12,809 nt of DNA. Origin: DASXTS01 sp036505275 (GTDB lineage: Bacteria > Actinomycetota > Actinomycetes > Mycobacteriales > Pseudonocardiaceae). The stretch covers positions 1 to 12,809 of the forward strand of contig DASXTS010000330.1 of the NCBI GenBank assembly GCA_036505275.1, given 5' to 3'. A program made the translations under genes and the position numbers. Below are positions 1-4,899 of this stretch, piece by piece (position 1 is the stretch's first letter; each line of letters starts with the position of its first letter). The notes below the pieces were generated by a model. The model was not told where the DNA came from and searched no databases. It worked only from the letters and a program-made list of their open reading frames with translations.

Positions 1-1
1 G

Positions 2-520
2 ATCGAGGAGGAGCGCCGGCTGCTCTACGTCGGGGTGACCAGGGCGCGGCAGTTCCTGCACATGTCCTGGGCGCTGTCCCGCTCGGCCGGCGGGCGGCGG
101 CACCGCCGGCGGAGCCGCTTTCTCTACGGGCTGGTGCCCGACGAGCACCCGGCGAGCCTGGCGCGCATCCAGGCTCGCACGTCGGACGCCAAGGACCGGG
201 CCCGGCCGCGCTGCCGGGTGTGCGGTGGCGGGCTGGTCGGTGCCACGGCGCTCAAGTTGCGCCGCTGCGACAACTGCCCCGCCGACCTCGACGAGGAGCT
301 GTACCTGCGGTTGAAGGACTGGCGAAGCGACCGGGCGAGGGAACAGAGCGTGCCGGCGTACGTCGTGTTCACCGATGCGACGCTGACCGCGATCGCCGAG
401 CAGCGACCGGCCGACGTGGCCGCGCTGGTCGCCATCCCCGGCATCGGGGCCGCGAAGCTGGCACGATACGGCGACGAGGTGATCCGGTTGGTCCGCGGCC
501 TCGAGGCCGGCCGCCGATGA
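2..520 (+). CDS. uvrD2: ATP-dependent DNA helicase UvrD2, C-terminal part (5' end outside window)
   Basis: Only the last 172 residues are present; the frame is open from the window edge. It begins inside the superfamily I helicase core: LLYVGVTRAR at about residues 7-16 is helicase motif VI, whose arginine contacts the ATP gamma-phosphate. Two cysteine pairs follow, CRVC near residue 70 and CDNC near residue 88, the four-cysteine segment typical of actinobacterial UvrD2. The last 55 or so residues form an HRDC domain (VPAYVVFTDATL, then IPGIGAAKLARYG). UvrD2 is a 3'-to-5' DNA helicase that acts on chromosomal DNA during repair. The combination of motif VI, cysteine pairs and a terminal HRDC separates it from UvrD1 and PcrA. 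Its position just upstream of whiB7 matches mycobacteria. The gene ends with TGA and I see no clear terminator after it, so some read-through into the whiB7 control region is possible. Confidence 0.93.
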   Translation: MEEERRLLYVGVTRARQFLHMSWALSRSAGGRRHRRRSRFLYGLVPDEHPASLARIQARTSDAKDRARPRCRVCGGGLVGATALKLRRCDNCPADLDEELYLRLKDWRSDRAREQSVPAYVVFTDATLTAIAEQRPADVAALVAIPGIGAAKLARYGDEVIRLVRGLEAGRR

Positions 521-551
521 CTGGTCGTTGTGCTTTCTAGGGGATTGCGCC

Positions 552-589
552 GAAATACAGTTGCTCGGCCACGCACCGGGACCTAGCCT
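552..589 (+). promoter_or_regulatory. whiB7 promoter with AT-rich WhiB7-type box
   Basis: A -35 hexamer TTGCTC (561-566) and a -10 hexamer TAGCCT (584-589) are separated by exactly 17 bp. An AT-rich stretch, GAAATACAG (552-560), directly abuts the -35 box in otherwise GC-rich DNA. In mycobacteria WhiB7 activates promoters, including its own, by binding the primary sigma factor and contacting an AT-rich patch just upstream of the -35 with its AT-hook. The layout fits that arrangement. Transcription should start near 595-597, giving a leader of about 460 nt. The promoter is inferred from sequence only. Confidence 0.72.
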
Positions 590-593
590 CACA

Positions 594-616
594 GGCGGGC
601 ACTTCGAGTGCCCGCC
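594..616 (+). promoter_or_regulatory. Perfect hairpin at the predicted 5' end of the whiB7 leader RNA
   Basis: Positions 594-603 are the exact reverse complement of 607-616 (10 bp stem, TCG loop). No T-tract follows, so it does not look like a terminator. Because transcription should begin near 595-597, the stem would sit at or very near the 5' terminus of the transcript. A possible role is protection of the 5' end or control of the leader fold; this is inference. Confidence 0.6.
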
Positions 617-654
617 ACCAGCATGATCACCACGATCGGGAGGAGGTGCCAGCG

Positions 655-876
655 ATGATCAGCATGACGAAGACTCGCCTCGGCGCCCGTCCGTGCCCGG
701 TCGTTGGGTACGTGGGGTCCGGGGCGAAGGCCGCGCTCGGCGGTGGCGCGGGCCTGCGTTGGCCGCACCGGCTCGTTTCGCAGGACCAGTCTGTCCTCTT
801 CGTCCGCACCGCCGACCAGATCTCGACCGTTGACAACAGCACAGGTCTGTCCGCACCACCGCAGCGAAGTCCGTGA
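655..876 (+). CDS. whiB7 leader peptide ORF (uORF, 73 aa)
   Basis: ATG at 655 is preceded by a strong Shine-Dalgarno sequence (GGGAGGAGG, 638-646) with about 8 nt spacing; the ORF ends with TGA at 874-876. The peptide begins MISMTKTRLGARPCPVVGY and resembles no enzyme or domain I know. GTG at 646 is in frame but lies inside the ribosome site, so ATG 655 is preferred. It lies between the whiB7 promoter and the leader terminator, and its stop codon falls inside a hairpin (872-890), 25 nt before the terminator stem. In Streptomyces and mycobacteria whiB7/wblC is known to be controlled by an upstream ORF plus a terminator that responds to translation inhibitors. The act of translating it probably matters more than the peptide. 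Its length may be lineage-specific. Confidence 0.7.
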   Translation: MISMTKTRLGARPCPVVGYVGSGAKAALGGGAGLRWPHRLVSQDQSVLFVRTADQISTVDNSTGLSAPPQRSP

Positions 877-890
877 CGGCACCCGTCACG
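872..890 (+). promoter_or_regulatory. Hairpin spanning the uORF stop codon
   Basis: CGTGACGG (872-879) and CCGTCACG (883-890) form a perfect 8-bp stem with a 3-nt loop. The uORF stop TGA (874-876) is inside the left arm. A ribosome terminating here would melt the stem, while one stalled earlier would leave it folded. Together with the terminator beginning at 902 it could sense translation of the leader. The arms are seen directly; the sensing role is inference. Confidence 0.55.
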
Positions 891-901
891 ACTGCAGGCT
901 C

Positions 902-940
902 AAAGGCCGCGGACCCGGAAATCGGATCCGCGGCCTTTTT
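902..940 (+). terminator. Intrinsic terminator / attenuator in the whiB7 leader
   Basis: AAAGGCCGCGGA (902-913) pairs perfectly with TCCGCGGCCTTT (927-938) around a 13-nt loop, and a TTTTT tract covers 936-940. This is the only hairpin in the window with a canonical U-tract. It sits before whiB7 and after the uORF, so it would stop most transcripts before whiB7 unless leader folding changes. GTCCGC at 849-854, at the end of the uORF, is complementary to GCGGAC at 909-914 in the terminator region and is a candidate antiterminator arm. The terminator is well supported; the antiterminator pairing is inference. Confidence 0.85.
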
Positions 941-985
941 GTATCTCAGCCACCGATGTCACGTCCGTCTTCATGAGAACCAGGA

Positions 986-1114
986 ATGTTCCACCTCGAC
1001 AAGATCGACCCGATCAAGATCGACCACGAGAAATCCGCCCACGAGGAGGACACCCGTGTTGACCGCCACCGTTCCGCTGGCTGCCAGCGGGACGCCGCCC
1101 GACCTGATAACTGA
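986..1114 (+). CDS. Possible small ORF overlapping the whiB7 start (42 aa)
   Basis: ATG at 986 opens a frame that reads MFHLDKIDPIKIDHEKSAHE and ends with TGA at 1112-1114, about 57 nt inside whiB7 in another frame. In the first 24 codons, before the overlap, 22 third positions are G or C. The whiB7 frame over the same bases is much less biased, so this stretch looks translated. The weak points are the ribosome site (AGGA directly abuts the ATG; a GAG lies 8 nt upstream) and the lack of any recognised homologue. If translated, ribosomes would pass over the whiB7 ribosome site and start codon out of frame, which could limit whiB7 initiation. It may instead be a relic. Confidence 0.35.
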   Translation: MFHLDKIDPIKIDHEKSAHEEDTRVDRHRSAGCQRDAARPDN

Positions 1115-1451
1115 CGCCGGCGTGCTGGACCTGCTGGACTCCGCGCCGGCCAGCGGACTGCGCCTGCCCTGCCGCGTCGGCGACCCGGACCTGTGGTTCG
1201 CCGACACACCGGCCGACCTGGAACGCGCCAAGGAGCTCTGCCTGGACTGCCCGGTGATCGCGGAATGCCTCGCCGGCGCCCTCGCACGGCGCGAGCCGTG
1301 GGGCGTCTGGGGCGGCCAGATCTTCGAGCGCGGCACGGTCGTCGCGCGCAAGCGGCCTCGAGGCCGCCCGCGCAAGGCCGATCTCGAGCGTGACCGGCAG
1401 GCAGCCGCTGGCACCGCCAATATGACCGCCGATTCGGAGGCCGCAGCATGA
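1056..1451 (+). CDS. whiB7: WhiB7, iron-sulfur antibiotic-resistance regulator
   Basis: The 131-residue product has the four cluster cysteines C39, C62, C65 and C71 (C-X22-C-X2-C-X5-C), the GVWGG turn at 83-87, and the AT-hook RPRGRPRK at 100-107 that distinguishes WhiB7 from other Wbl proteins. WhiB7 holds a 4Fe-4S cluster, binds region 4 of the primary sigma factor and activates intrinsic resistance genes after translation stress. GTG 1056 is chosen because GAGGAGGA (1043-1050) lies 5 nt upstream; TTG 1059 is the next in-frame alternative with 8 nt spacing. The frame stays open upstream to 873, but that part overlaps the leader terminator and is not protein-like. A small gene overlaps its end (ATGA). 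Expression should depend on the leader attenuator and on autoactivation. Confidence 0.95.
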   Translation: MLTATVPLAASGTPPDLITDAGVLDLLDSAPASGLRLPCRVGDPDLWFADTPADLERAKELCLDCPVIAECLAGALARREPWGVWGGQIFERGTVVARKRPRGRPRKADLERDRQAAAGTANMTADSEAAA

Positions 1452-1672
1452 CCCGCAAGATCAGCACCGACGCACCCGTGACCGTTGACCAACCGATGAA
1501 GGGCACCACCACAATGTTGCTCCACGAAGCACTCGCCAGAAGCCGAATGCGCGAGGCCCAACAAGCCGCACGTGACCACCGCATGGCTCGCCAGATCACC
1601 GCCGGCCGCAACTGGCAGCGGCTCGCCCGGTGGTCGGCCCGCCGTGCCGAGAAGGCCCGCTCGGGCCGCTGA
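1448..1672 (+). CDS. Small basic protein co-transcribed with whiB7 (74 aa)
   Basis: ATG 1448 overlaps the whiB7 stop by ATGA and has GGAGG at 1436-1440, 7 nt upstream, so translational coupling is likely. The product is rich in Arg, Ala and Gln with no cysteine. Its second half, starting at MLLHEALARSRM, is predicted to be a long charged helix ending in RRAEKARSGR. I recall similar short basic helical proteins in actinobacteria but cannot name a family. ATG 1514 is an alternative start that keeps only the helical part; AAGGG lies about 11 nt upstream of it. The overlap means it would be induced with whiB7 by ribosome-targeting drugs. Function unknown. Confidence 0.72.
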   Translation: MTRKISTDAPVTVDQPMKGTTTMLLHEALARSRMREAQQAARDHRMARQITAGRNWQRLARWSARRAEKARSGR

Positions 1673-1692
1673 GAGACCCCGCTACCTGGGAG

Positions 1693-1731
1693 GATGGAGG
1701 GCGCCGCACGCACCGTGCGGCGCCCTCCATC
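1693..1731 (+). terminator. Strong U-less hairpin after the whiB7 operon
   Basis: Positions 1694-1710 are the exact reverse complement of 1714-1730 (17 bp, CAC loop), and a further G-C pair at 1693/1731 makes 18 bp. No T-tract follows. It lies 20 nt after the stop of the small gene and just before the next promoter. Long GC-rich stems without a U-tract are common putative terminators in actinobacteria. It could also stabilise the 3' end of the whiB7 mRNA. Confidence 0.7.
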
Positions 1732-1748
1732 TGTGCCGCCCCGGCCGT

Positions 1749-1754
1749 TACCGT
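1749..1754 (+). promoter_or_regulatory. Predicted -10 box for leaderless zinc-ribbon gene
   Basis: TACCGT fits TANNNT and is followed by 7 nt and then GTG 1762. That places the transcription start on the start codon. No Shine-Dalgarno sequence and no good -35 are visible. The same TACCGT-GGT arrangement recurs before the gene at 4900. Confidence 0.5.
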
Positions 1755-1761
1755 GGTCGGC

Positions 1762-1944
1762 GTGACCGAACAGCCGCCGACCTGCAGCCGTTGTGGCCGC
1801 CCGCGGGAACCCGCCGACCAGCTCGCGTCTCTGGTCTGGGTCAGCGAGCGCGACGAGCGAGGCGCCCGACGCTGGCTGTGCCCCGACTGCGCCCGCGCCC
1901 ACACCCGAGACATCGAAGCCAAGCTCGACCAGTCCTGGTGGTAG
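1762..1944 (+). CDS. Small zinc-ribbon protein (60 aa), function unknown
   Basis: The product has two CxxC pairs, CSRC at residues 8-11 and CPDC near residue 41, a usual treble-clef or zinc-ribbon arrangement. It ends in IEAKLDQSWW, a tail I associate with small uncharacterised actinobacterial proteins. GTG 1762 is preferred because a -10-like TACCGT lies 7 nt upstream and there is no ribosome site, which suggests leaderless translation. GTG 1753 in the same frame is possible but lies inside that -10 box. The stop is 24 bp from the stop of the convergent kinase gene. A role in binding zinc, or nucleic acid or protein through zinc, is inference only. Confidence 0.72.
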   Translation: MTEQPPTCSRCGRPREPADQLASLVWVSERDERGARRWLCPDCARAHTRDIEAKLDQSWW

Positions 1945-1968
1945 CGACCGGTCCTGCTGGCGCCGCGG

Positions 1969-3279
1969 CTACTCCAGGAACCCCGGCTGCCAGCGTTCCA
2001 CTATGGCGCGGGCCGGGACCTCGGCGTCCAGCTGGCACAGCACGCCGGTCGAACCGAGCGTCACCCGATGGATCAGCAGGTACTGCGGCGGCAGGTTGAG
2101 TGAGCGGCCGGTGCGGAAGTCGGGACTGCGCAGGTCGCCGACCCGCTCGGCCTGGCGCTGCAGCCAGCGGCGGGTGAAGTGGAACGTCTCGGTGCGCAGC
2201 GGCTCCACGAACGGCGCGAGGTAGGCCGTCACGTCCTCGGCCCGCAGCTCGGTGCCCGGCCGAACGAAGCCGCCCTCGCGCAGCATCGCGAGCAGCTCGT
2301 CGGGGCGTTCCTGCAGCGCCAGCCGGCTCATCACGCCCAGGATGGGCGGCACCCCGTTGGGCAGCCTGGCCACCGCGCCGAAGTCGATCACGCCGAGCCG
2401 GCCGTCGGCGAGCAGCATGAAGTTGCCTGGATGCGGGTCGGCGTGCAGCAGCCGGGCCCGGGCCGGCGCCGAGTAGTGGAACTCGGCGAGCAGGAATCCC
2501 ATCCGGTCCCTGGTGGGCTTGTCGCCCGTCCTGATGATCAGTGCGAGTGGCGTCCCGGTGATCCACTCGGTGACCATCGCCTTCGGCGCGCTGGCCACCA
2601 CGCGTGGGACCCCGATCTCCGGGTCGTCCTGGTACGCCGTGGCGAAGGCGCGCTGGTTGTCCGCCTCGTCGCGGTAGTCCAGCTCCTCGACCATCCGGTC
2701 GCGCAGCTCGGTGAGCAGCGGCTTCACCTCCAGCCCAGGCACCAGCGCCTGGAACAGGCGAGCAAAGCGCTGGAGCTGCCGCAGGTCGGAGCGCAGAGCC
2801 TCGTCGGCGCCGGGGTACTGGACCTTGACGGCGACCTCCCTGCCGTCGTGCCAGACGGCGCGGTGCACCTGGCCGATGCTCGCGGCCGCAGCCGGGATGT
2901 CGTCGAAGTCGGCAAACCGCTGCTGCCAGGAGCGGCCGAGCTGCTCGGCGAGCACCCGGTGGACGGTGGCCGCCGGCATCGGCGGCGCCGCCGACTGCAG
3001 CTTGGTCAGCGCATCGCGGTAGGGCTCGGCCAACTCGTTGGGAATGGCCGCCTCGAAGACGGACAGCGCCTGCCCGAACTTCATCGCACCGCCCTTGAGC
3101 TCGCCGAGCACGGCGAACACCTGCTGCGCGGTACGAGCCGCCACCTCGGCGTTGACCTCGGCCGCATCCCGTCCGGCCAGCCGCTTGCCCCAGCCGGCCG
3201 CCACCCGTCCGGCGGCGCCCAGCGGCAGGCTGGCCAACTTGGCCGTGCGCTGGCTGGTCCGCCGCGGGATGTCGGTCAC
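1969..3279 (-). CDS. ABC1/UbiB (ADCK)-family atypical kinase
   Basis: The 436-residue protein carries the marks of the family: KFGQ at 67-70 (the KxGQ motif of the N-terminal extension), the Ala-rich loop AAAAS at 130-134 that replaces the usual glycine-rich loop, the lysine of VAVKV at 152, EELDYRDEADNQ near 198-209, HADPHPGN at 279-286, and DFG at 299-301. Family members are kinases or ATPases linked to isoprenoid-quinone and other lipid metabolism. All visible catalytic motifs are intact. It corresponds to the kinase next to whiB7 in mycobacteria (Rv3197). GTG 3279 is chosen for GGAG about 10 nt upstream. Only 22 nt separate it from the upstream ThiF-like gene, so the two are probably one operon. 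Substrate unknown. Confidence 0.93.
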   Translation of the reverse strand: MTDIPRRTSQRTAKLASLPLGAAGRVAAGWGKRLAGRDAAEVNAEVAARTAQQVFAVLGELKGGAMKFGQALSVFEAAIPNELAEPYRDALTKLQSAAPPMPAATVHRVLAEQLGRSWQQRFADFDDIPAAAASIGQVHRAVWHDGREVAVKVQYPGADEALRSDLRQLQRFARLFQALVPGLEVKPLLTELRDRMVEELDYRDEADNQRAFATAYQDDPEIGVPRVVASAPKAMVTEWITGTPLALIIRTGDKPTRDRMGFLLAEFHYSAPARARLLHADPHPGNFMLLADGRLGVIDFGAVARLPNGVPPILGVMSRLALQERPDELLAMLREGGFVRPGTELRAEDVTAYLAPFVEPLRTETFHFTRRWLQRQAERVGDLRSPDFRTGRSLNLPPQYLLIHRVTLGSTGVLCQLDAEVPARAIVERWQPGFLE

Positions 3280-3301
3280 GTCGTCGATTCTCCAGTGTCG
3301 G

Positions 3302-4363
3302 TCACTCGGCGGGCAGCAACGGGCCGAGGACGCTGCCGGCGCCGGTGCAGGCGCCGCAGCCGCAGCAGGGATGCGGCGGCCATCGGCGGCGGGCCAGGGT
3401 GCCGTGCAGCGGATCCAGCTCGAAGGTGGTGCCGGTGGCCGGCGGCTCGTCGGCGGCCTCGCCCCGCCCGGTGAGCAGCGCGAGCACCTGCTCGGCCGCC
3501 ATGCCGGCGGCGACGTGCACGCAGGCCAGCTCGACCGCCGGCGGCCGGGTGGCCAGCTGCGCCGCCACTCGCGGCCAGCACGGATCGCCGTCGGTGCGGT
3601 GCAGGTCGGCGCAGCGCAGGCAGCTCGTGCGACCCGGCAGCACCACCGGGCCGACCACCACGCTGGCCTCTCGCCCGTACACCGCCAGGTGTGGCACCCG
3701 CTCGGCGGTCAGGCGCAACGCCAGGTGCGGGTCCCACGCCGCGGCATCGGCCAGCACCACGACGTCGGGCAGCTCGGGCGAGAGCTCCGCGGTGGCCACC
3801 GTTCGGGCCCGGTAGACGGCCTGGGCGGCGGCCCGCCCGCGCGGCTGGCCGACATCGCGCGGCAAGTAGCCGGTGCCGATGTCGGTGCCGGCCACTCGGC
3901 CGGTGGCCGCCACGTGGACCGCGCCGATCCCCGCGGCCGCCAGCAGCCCCGCCACCGCGACCGCGATCCGGCCGTTGCCGTGCACCTCGACGGTGGCCGC
4001 CGCCCGCCTGGCCAGCAGCTCGCCGGCCCGACGCCCGGTGCGCAGTGTCCAGGTCGCCGCGTCCGCCGCCAGTGGCGCCGGCGGGTGGTCCGCCCGGTCG
4101 GCCGGCTCGACGAGGCCGGCGGCGGCCAGATCGTTCAGCAGCCCGAGCGTCGCGGCGTGCCCGGTGCCGGCGGCCGCGGCCCTCGCGAGCAGGTCGTCGG
4201 TGCCGTGCCGGCCGTCCAGCCGGCTCAGGACGTTGGCCTGACCGGCACTCAGCCCGTCGATCACCACGGCGTGCAGCGGGTCGGCGCCCAGCTGCGCGCT
4301 GTGGTCGCTGCGCCATAGCACGGTGCGGCCTGCCGTGAGCCGCAGGCGAGGTGGGGTAGTCAT
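3302..4363 (-). CDS. ThiF/TOMM leader-binding-like (E1-like) protein
   Basis: The 353-residue product resembles the ThiF-like proteins annotated as TOMM precursor leader peptide-binding or cyclodehydratase partner proteins, and matches the Rv3196 position in mycobacteria. An N-terminal winged-helix-like part (1-110) precedes a Rossmann-like region, HGNGRIAVAVAGLLAAAGIG (128-147). Two cysteine clusters would bind structural zinc: C248/C251 (SCLRC) and C333-C339 (HPCCGCGAC). The E1 adenylation features look weak: the usual GxGxxG is GNGRIA, and DVGQPRGRAAA (170-180) has arginine where active E1 enzymes often have lysine. It may therefore bind peptide without adenylating it. No YcaO gene or precursor peptide is visible nearby. 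It precedes the kinase gene by 22 nt. No Shine-Dalgarno sequence precedes ATG 4363. Confidence 0.82.
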   Translation of the reverse strand: MTTPPRLRLTAGRTVLWRSDHSAQLGADPLHAVVIDGLSAGQANVLSRLDGRHGTDDLLARAAAAGTGHAATLGLLNDLAAAGLVEPADRADHPPAPLAADAATWTLRTGRRAGELLARRAAATVEVHGNGRIAVAVAGLLAAAGIGAVHVAATGRVAGTDIGTGYLPRDVGQPRGRAAAQAVYRARTVATAELSPELPDVVVLADAAAWDPHLALRLTAERVPHLAVYGREASVVVGPVVLPGRTSCLRCADLHRTDGDPCWPRVAAQLATRPPAVELACVHVAAGMAAEQVLALLTGRGEAADEPPATGTTFELDPLHGTLARRRWPPHPCCGCGACTGAGSVLGPLLPAE

Positions 4364-4382
4364 GGCCGGCAGCGTGCCGGCC
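4364..4382 (-). promoter_or_regulatory. Perfect hairpin abutting the ThiF-like start codon
   Basis: GGCCGGCA (4364-4371) and TGCCGGCC (4375-4382) form an 8-bp stem with a 3-nt loop, ending exactly at the ATG. It occupies the place of a ribosome site. CACGCT on the minus strand (4376-4371), inside this hairpin and 7 nt before ATG, could be a degenerate -10 box for a leaderless transcript. The alternatives are an operator palindrome or a translation-blocking stem. Confidence 0.45.
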
Positions 4383-4403
4383 CCACACCATCACGCCAAA
4401 CGG

Positions 4404-4432
4404 GCATCCACAGGGCGGCGCGGTTGTCCACA
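4404..4432 (+). promoter_or_regulatory. Pair of DnaA-box-like 9-mers in direct repeat
   Basis: GCATCCACA (4404-4412) and TTGTCCACA (4424-4432) lie in the same orientation exactly 20 bp apart. Both continue as TCCACAGGGC. TTGTCCACA matches the DnaA-box form favoured in high-GC actinobacteria (consensus TTNTCCACA). The site is upstream of the ThiF-kinase operon. It may be a DnaA-dependent regulatory or titration site, or an operator for another protein. I see nothing else that looks like an origin. Confidence 0.4.
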
Positions 4433-4499
4433 GGGCCTTGACATCAGAACGGGGCGGTGGGCCGAGACCCAGCCACCCCGTCGAGGTCAACCGTCCTCG

Positions 4500-4649
4500 T
4501 CAGGCCTTACCCAGAATCCGGTTCATCTTGGTGCCGCAGACGGGGCAGGTGCCCTTGGCCATCCTGCGGCCGTTGGTCTCGGTGACCTCGCCGTCGAAAT
4601 CCCTCTTCGCCTTGCACTTCACGCAGTAGCCGTTGTAGGTGTCGGACAC
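4500..4649 (-). CDS. DUF5679-type small zinc-ribbon protein (49 aa)
   Basis: The product contains YCVKCKAKRDF and GTCPVCGTKMNRILGKA, two CxxC pairs in the order typical of the DUF5679 family of short actinobacterial proteins. GTG 4649 is chosen because AGGAGG lies 4 nt upstream; the open frame continues to 4721 but the added residues are not family-like. The second half, with its lysine and arginine residues and a closing RILGKA, resembles ribosomal or nucleic-acid-binding zinc ribbons. The gene precedes the ThiF-kinase pair on the same strand, 136 bp away. It is divergent from the metallopeptidase gene. Function unknown. Confidence 0.88.
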   Translation of the reverse strand: MSDTYNGYCVKCKAKRDFDGEVTETNGRRMAKGTCPVCGTKMNRILGKA

Positions 4650-4719
4650 GGATCCTCCTAAGCTTTGCTCCGGAACGCGGGCCGCTGCTCGCGTCGTCGC
4701 GGTCCGCGGACCTGCGAAC

Positions 4720-4747
4720 ACGCTACCGCCGCCGGCATACGCAACCC
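4720..4747 (-). promoter_or_regulatory. Possible promoter of the DUF5679 gene
   Basis: On the minus strand TAGCGT (4725-4720) fits TANNNT; GGGTTG (4747-4742) lies 16 bp upstream as a weak -35. Transcription would start near 4713, giving a leader of about 65 nt that includes the perfect palindrome GGTCCGCGGACC (4701-4712). Weak prediction. Confidence 0.33.
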
Positions 4748-4793
4748 GTGCAGCAGCGCAGTGGTGTGTCTTGCCTCACGGGTGGTTACCCAC

Positions 4794-4859
4794 AATCTGG
4801 GGACAACATGTGTACAACTCGCCGTCTGCCTGGGGAGCACGTAAGGCGAATCTGGGGAC
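4794..4859 (+). repeat. 11-bp direct repeat AATCTGGGGAC in the divergent intergenic region
   Basis: AATCTGGGGAC occurs at 4794-4804 and again at 4849-4859, 55 bp apart, in the 250-bp gap between the DUF5679 gene and the metallopeptidase. TTACCCACA (4786-4794) and TGGGGACAA (4798-4806) beside the first copy each differ by one base from a DnaA box. The repeat could be a pair of operator sites; no regulator can be named. Confidence 0.4.
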
Positions 4860-4886
4860 GCCGCCGGCACCGTCGGACCGTTCGCC

Positions 4887-4892
4887 TACCGT
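4887..4892 (+). promoter_or_regulatory. Predicted -10 box for leaderless metallopeptidase gene
   Basis: TACCGT is followed by 7 nt (GGTGCAC) and GTG 4900. The spacing is identical to that before the gene at 1762. There is no Shine-Dalgarno sequence upstream of any of the in-frame starts 4891, 4894, 4900 or 4912. Confidence 0.5.
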
Positions 4893-4899
4893 GGTGCAC

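Noticed and set aside
956..976. Six-codon ORF MSRPSS after the leader terminator
   Set aside because: No ribosome site and too short to separate from chance.
873..1055. N-terminal extension of WhiB7 from an in-frame start at 873
   Set aside because: It would translate through the intrinsic terminator and a low-bias region; GTG 1056 has a clear ribosome site and gives a normal WhiB7.
2179..4318. Long plus-strand open frames over the kinase and ThiF-like genes
   Set aside because: No recognisable motifs; the minus-strand frames carry intact family signatures.
4438..4443. Perfect TTGACA -35 hexamer on the plus strand
   Set aside because: No -10-like hexamer at 16-19 bp spacing and no plus-strand gene begins nearby.
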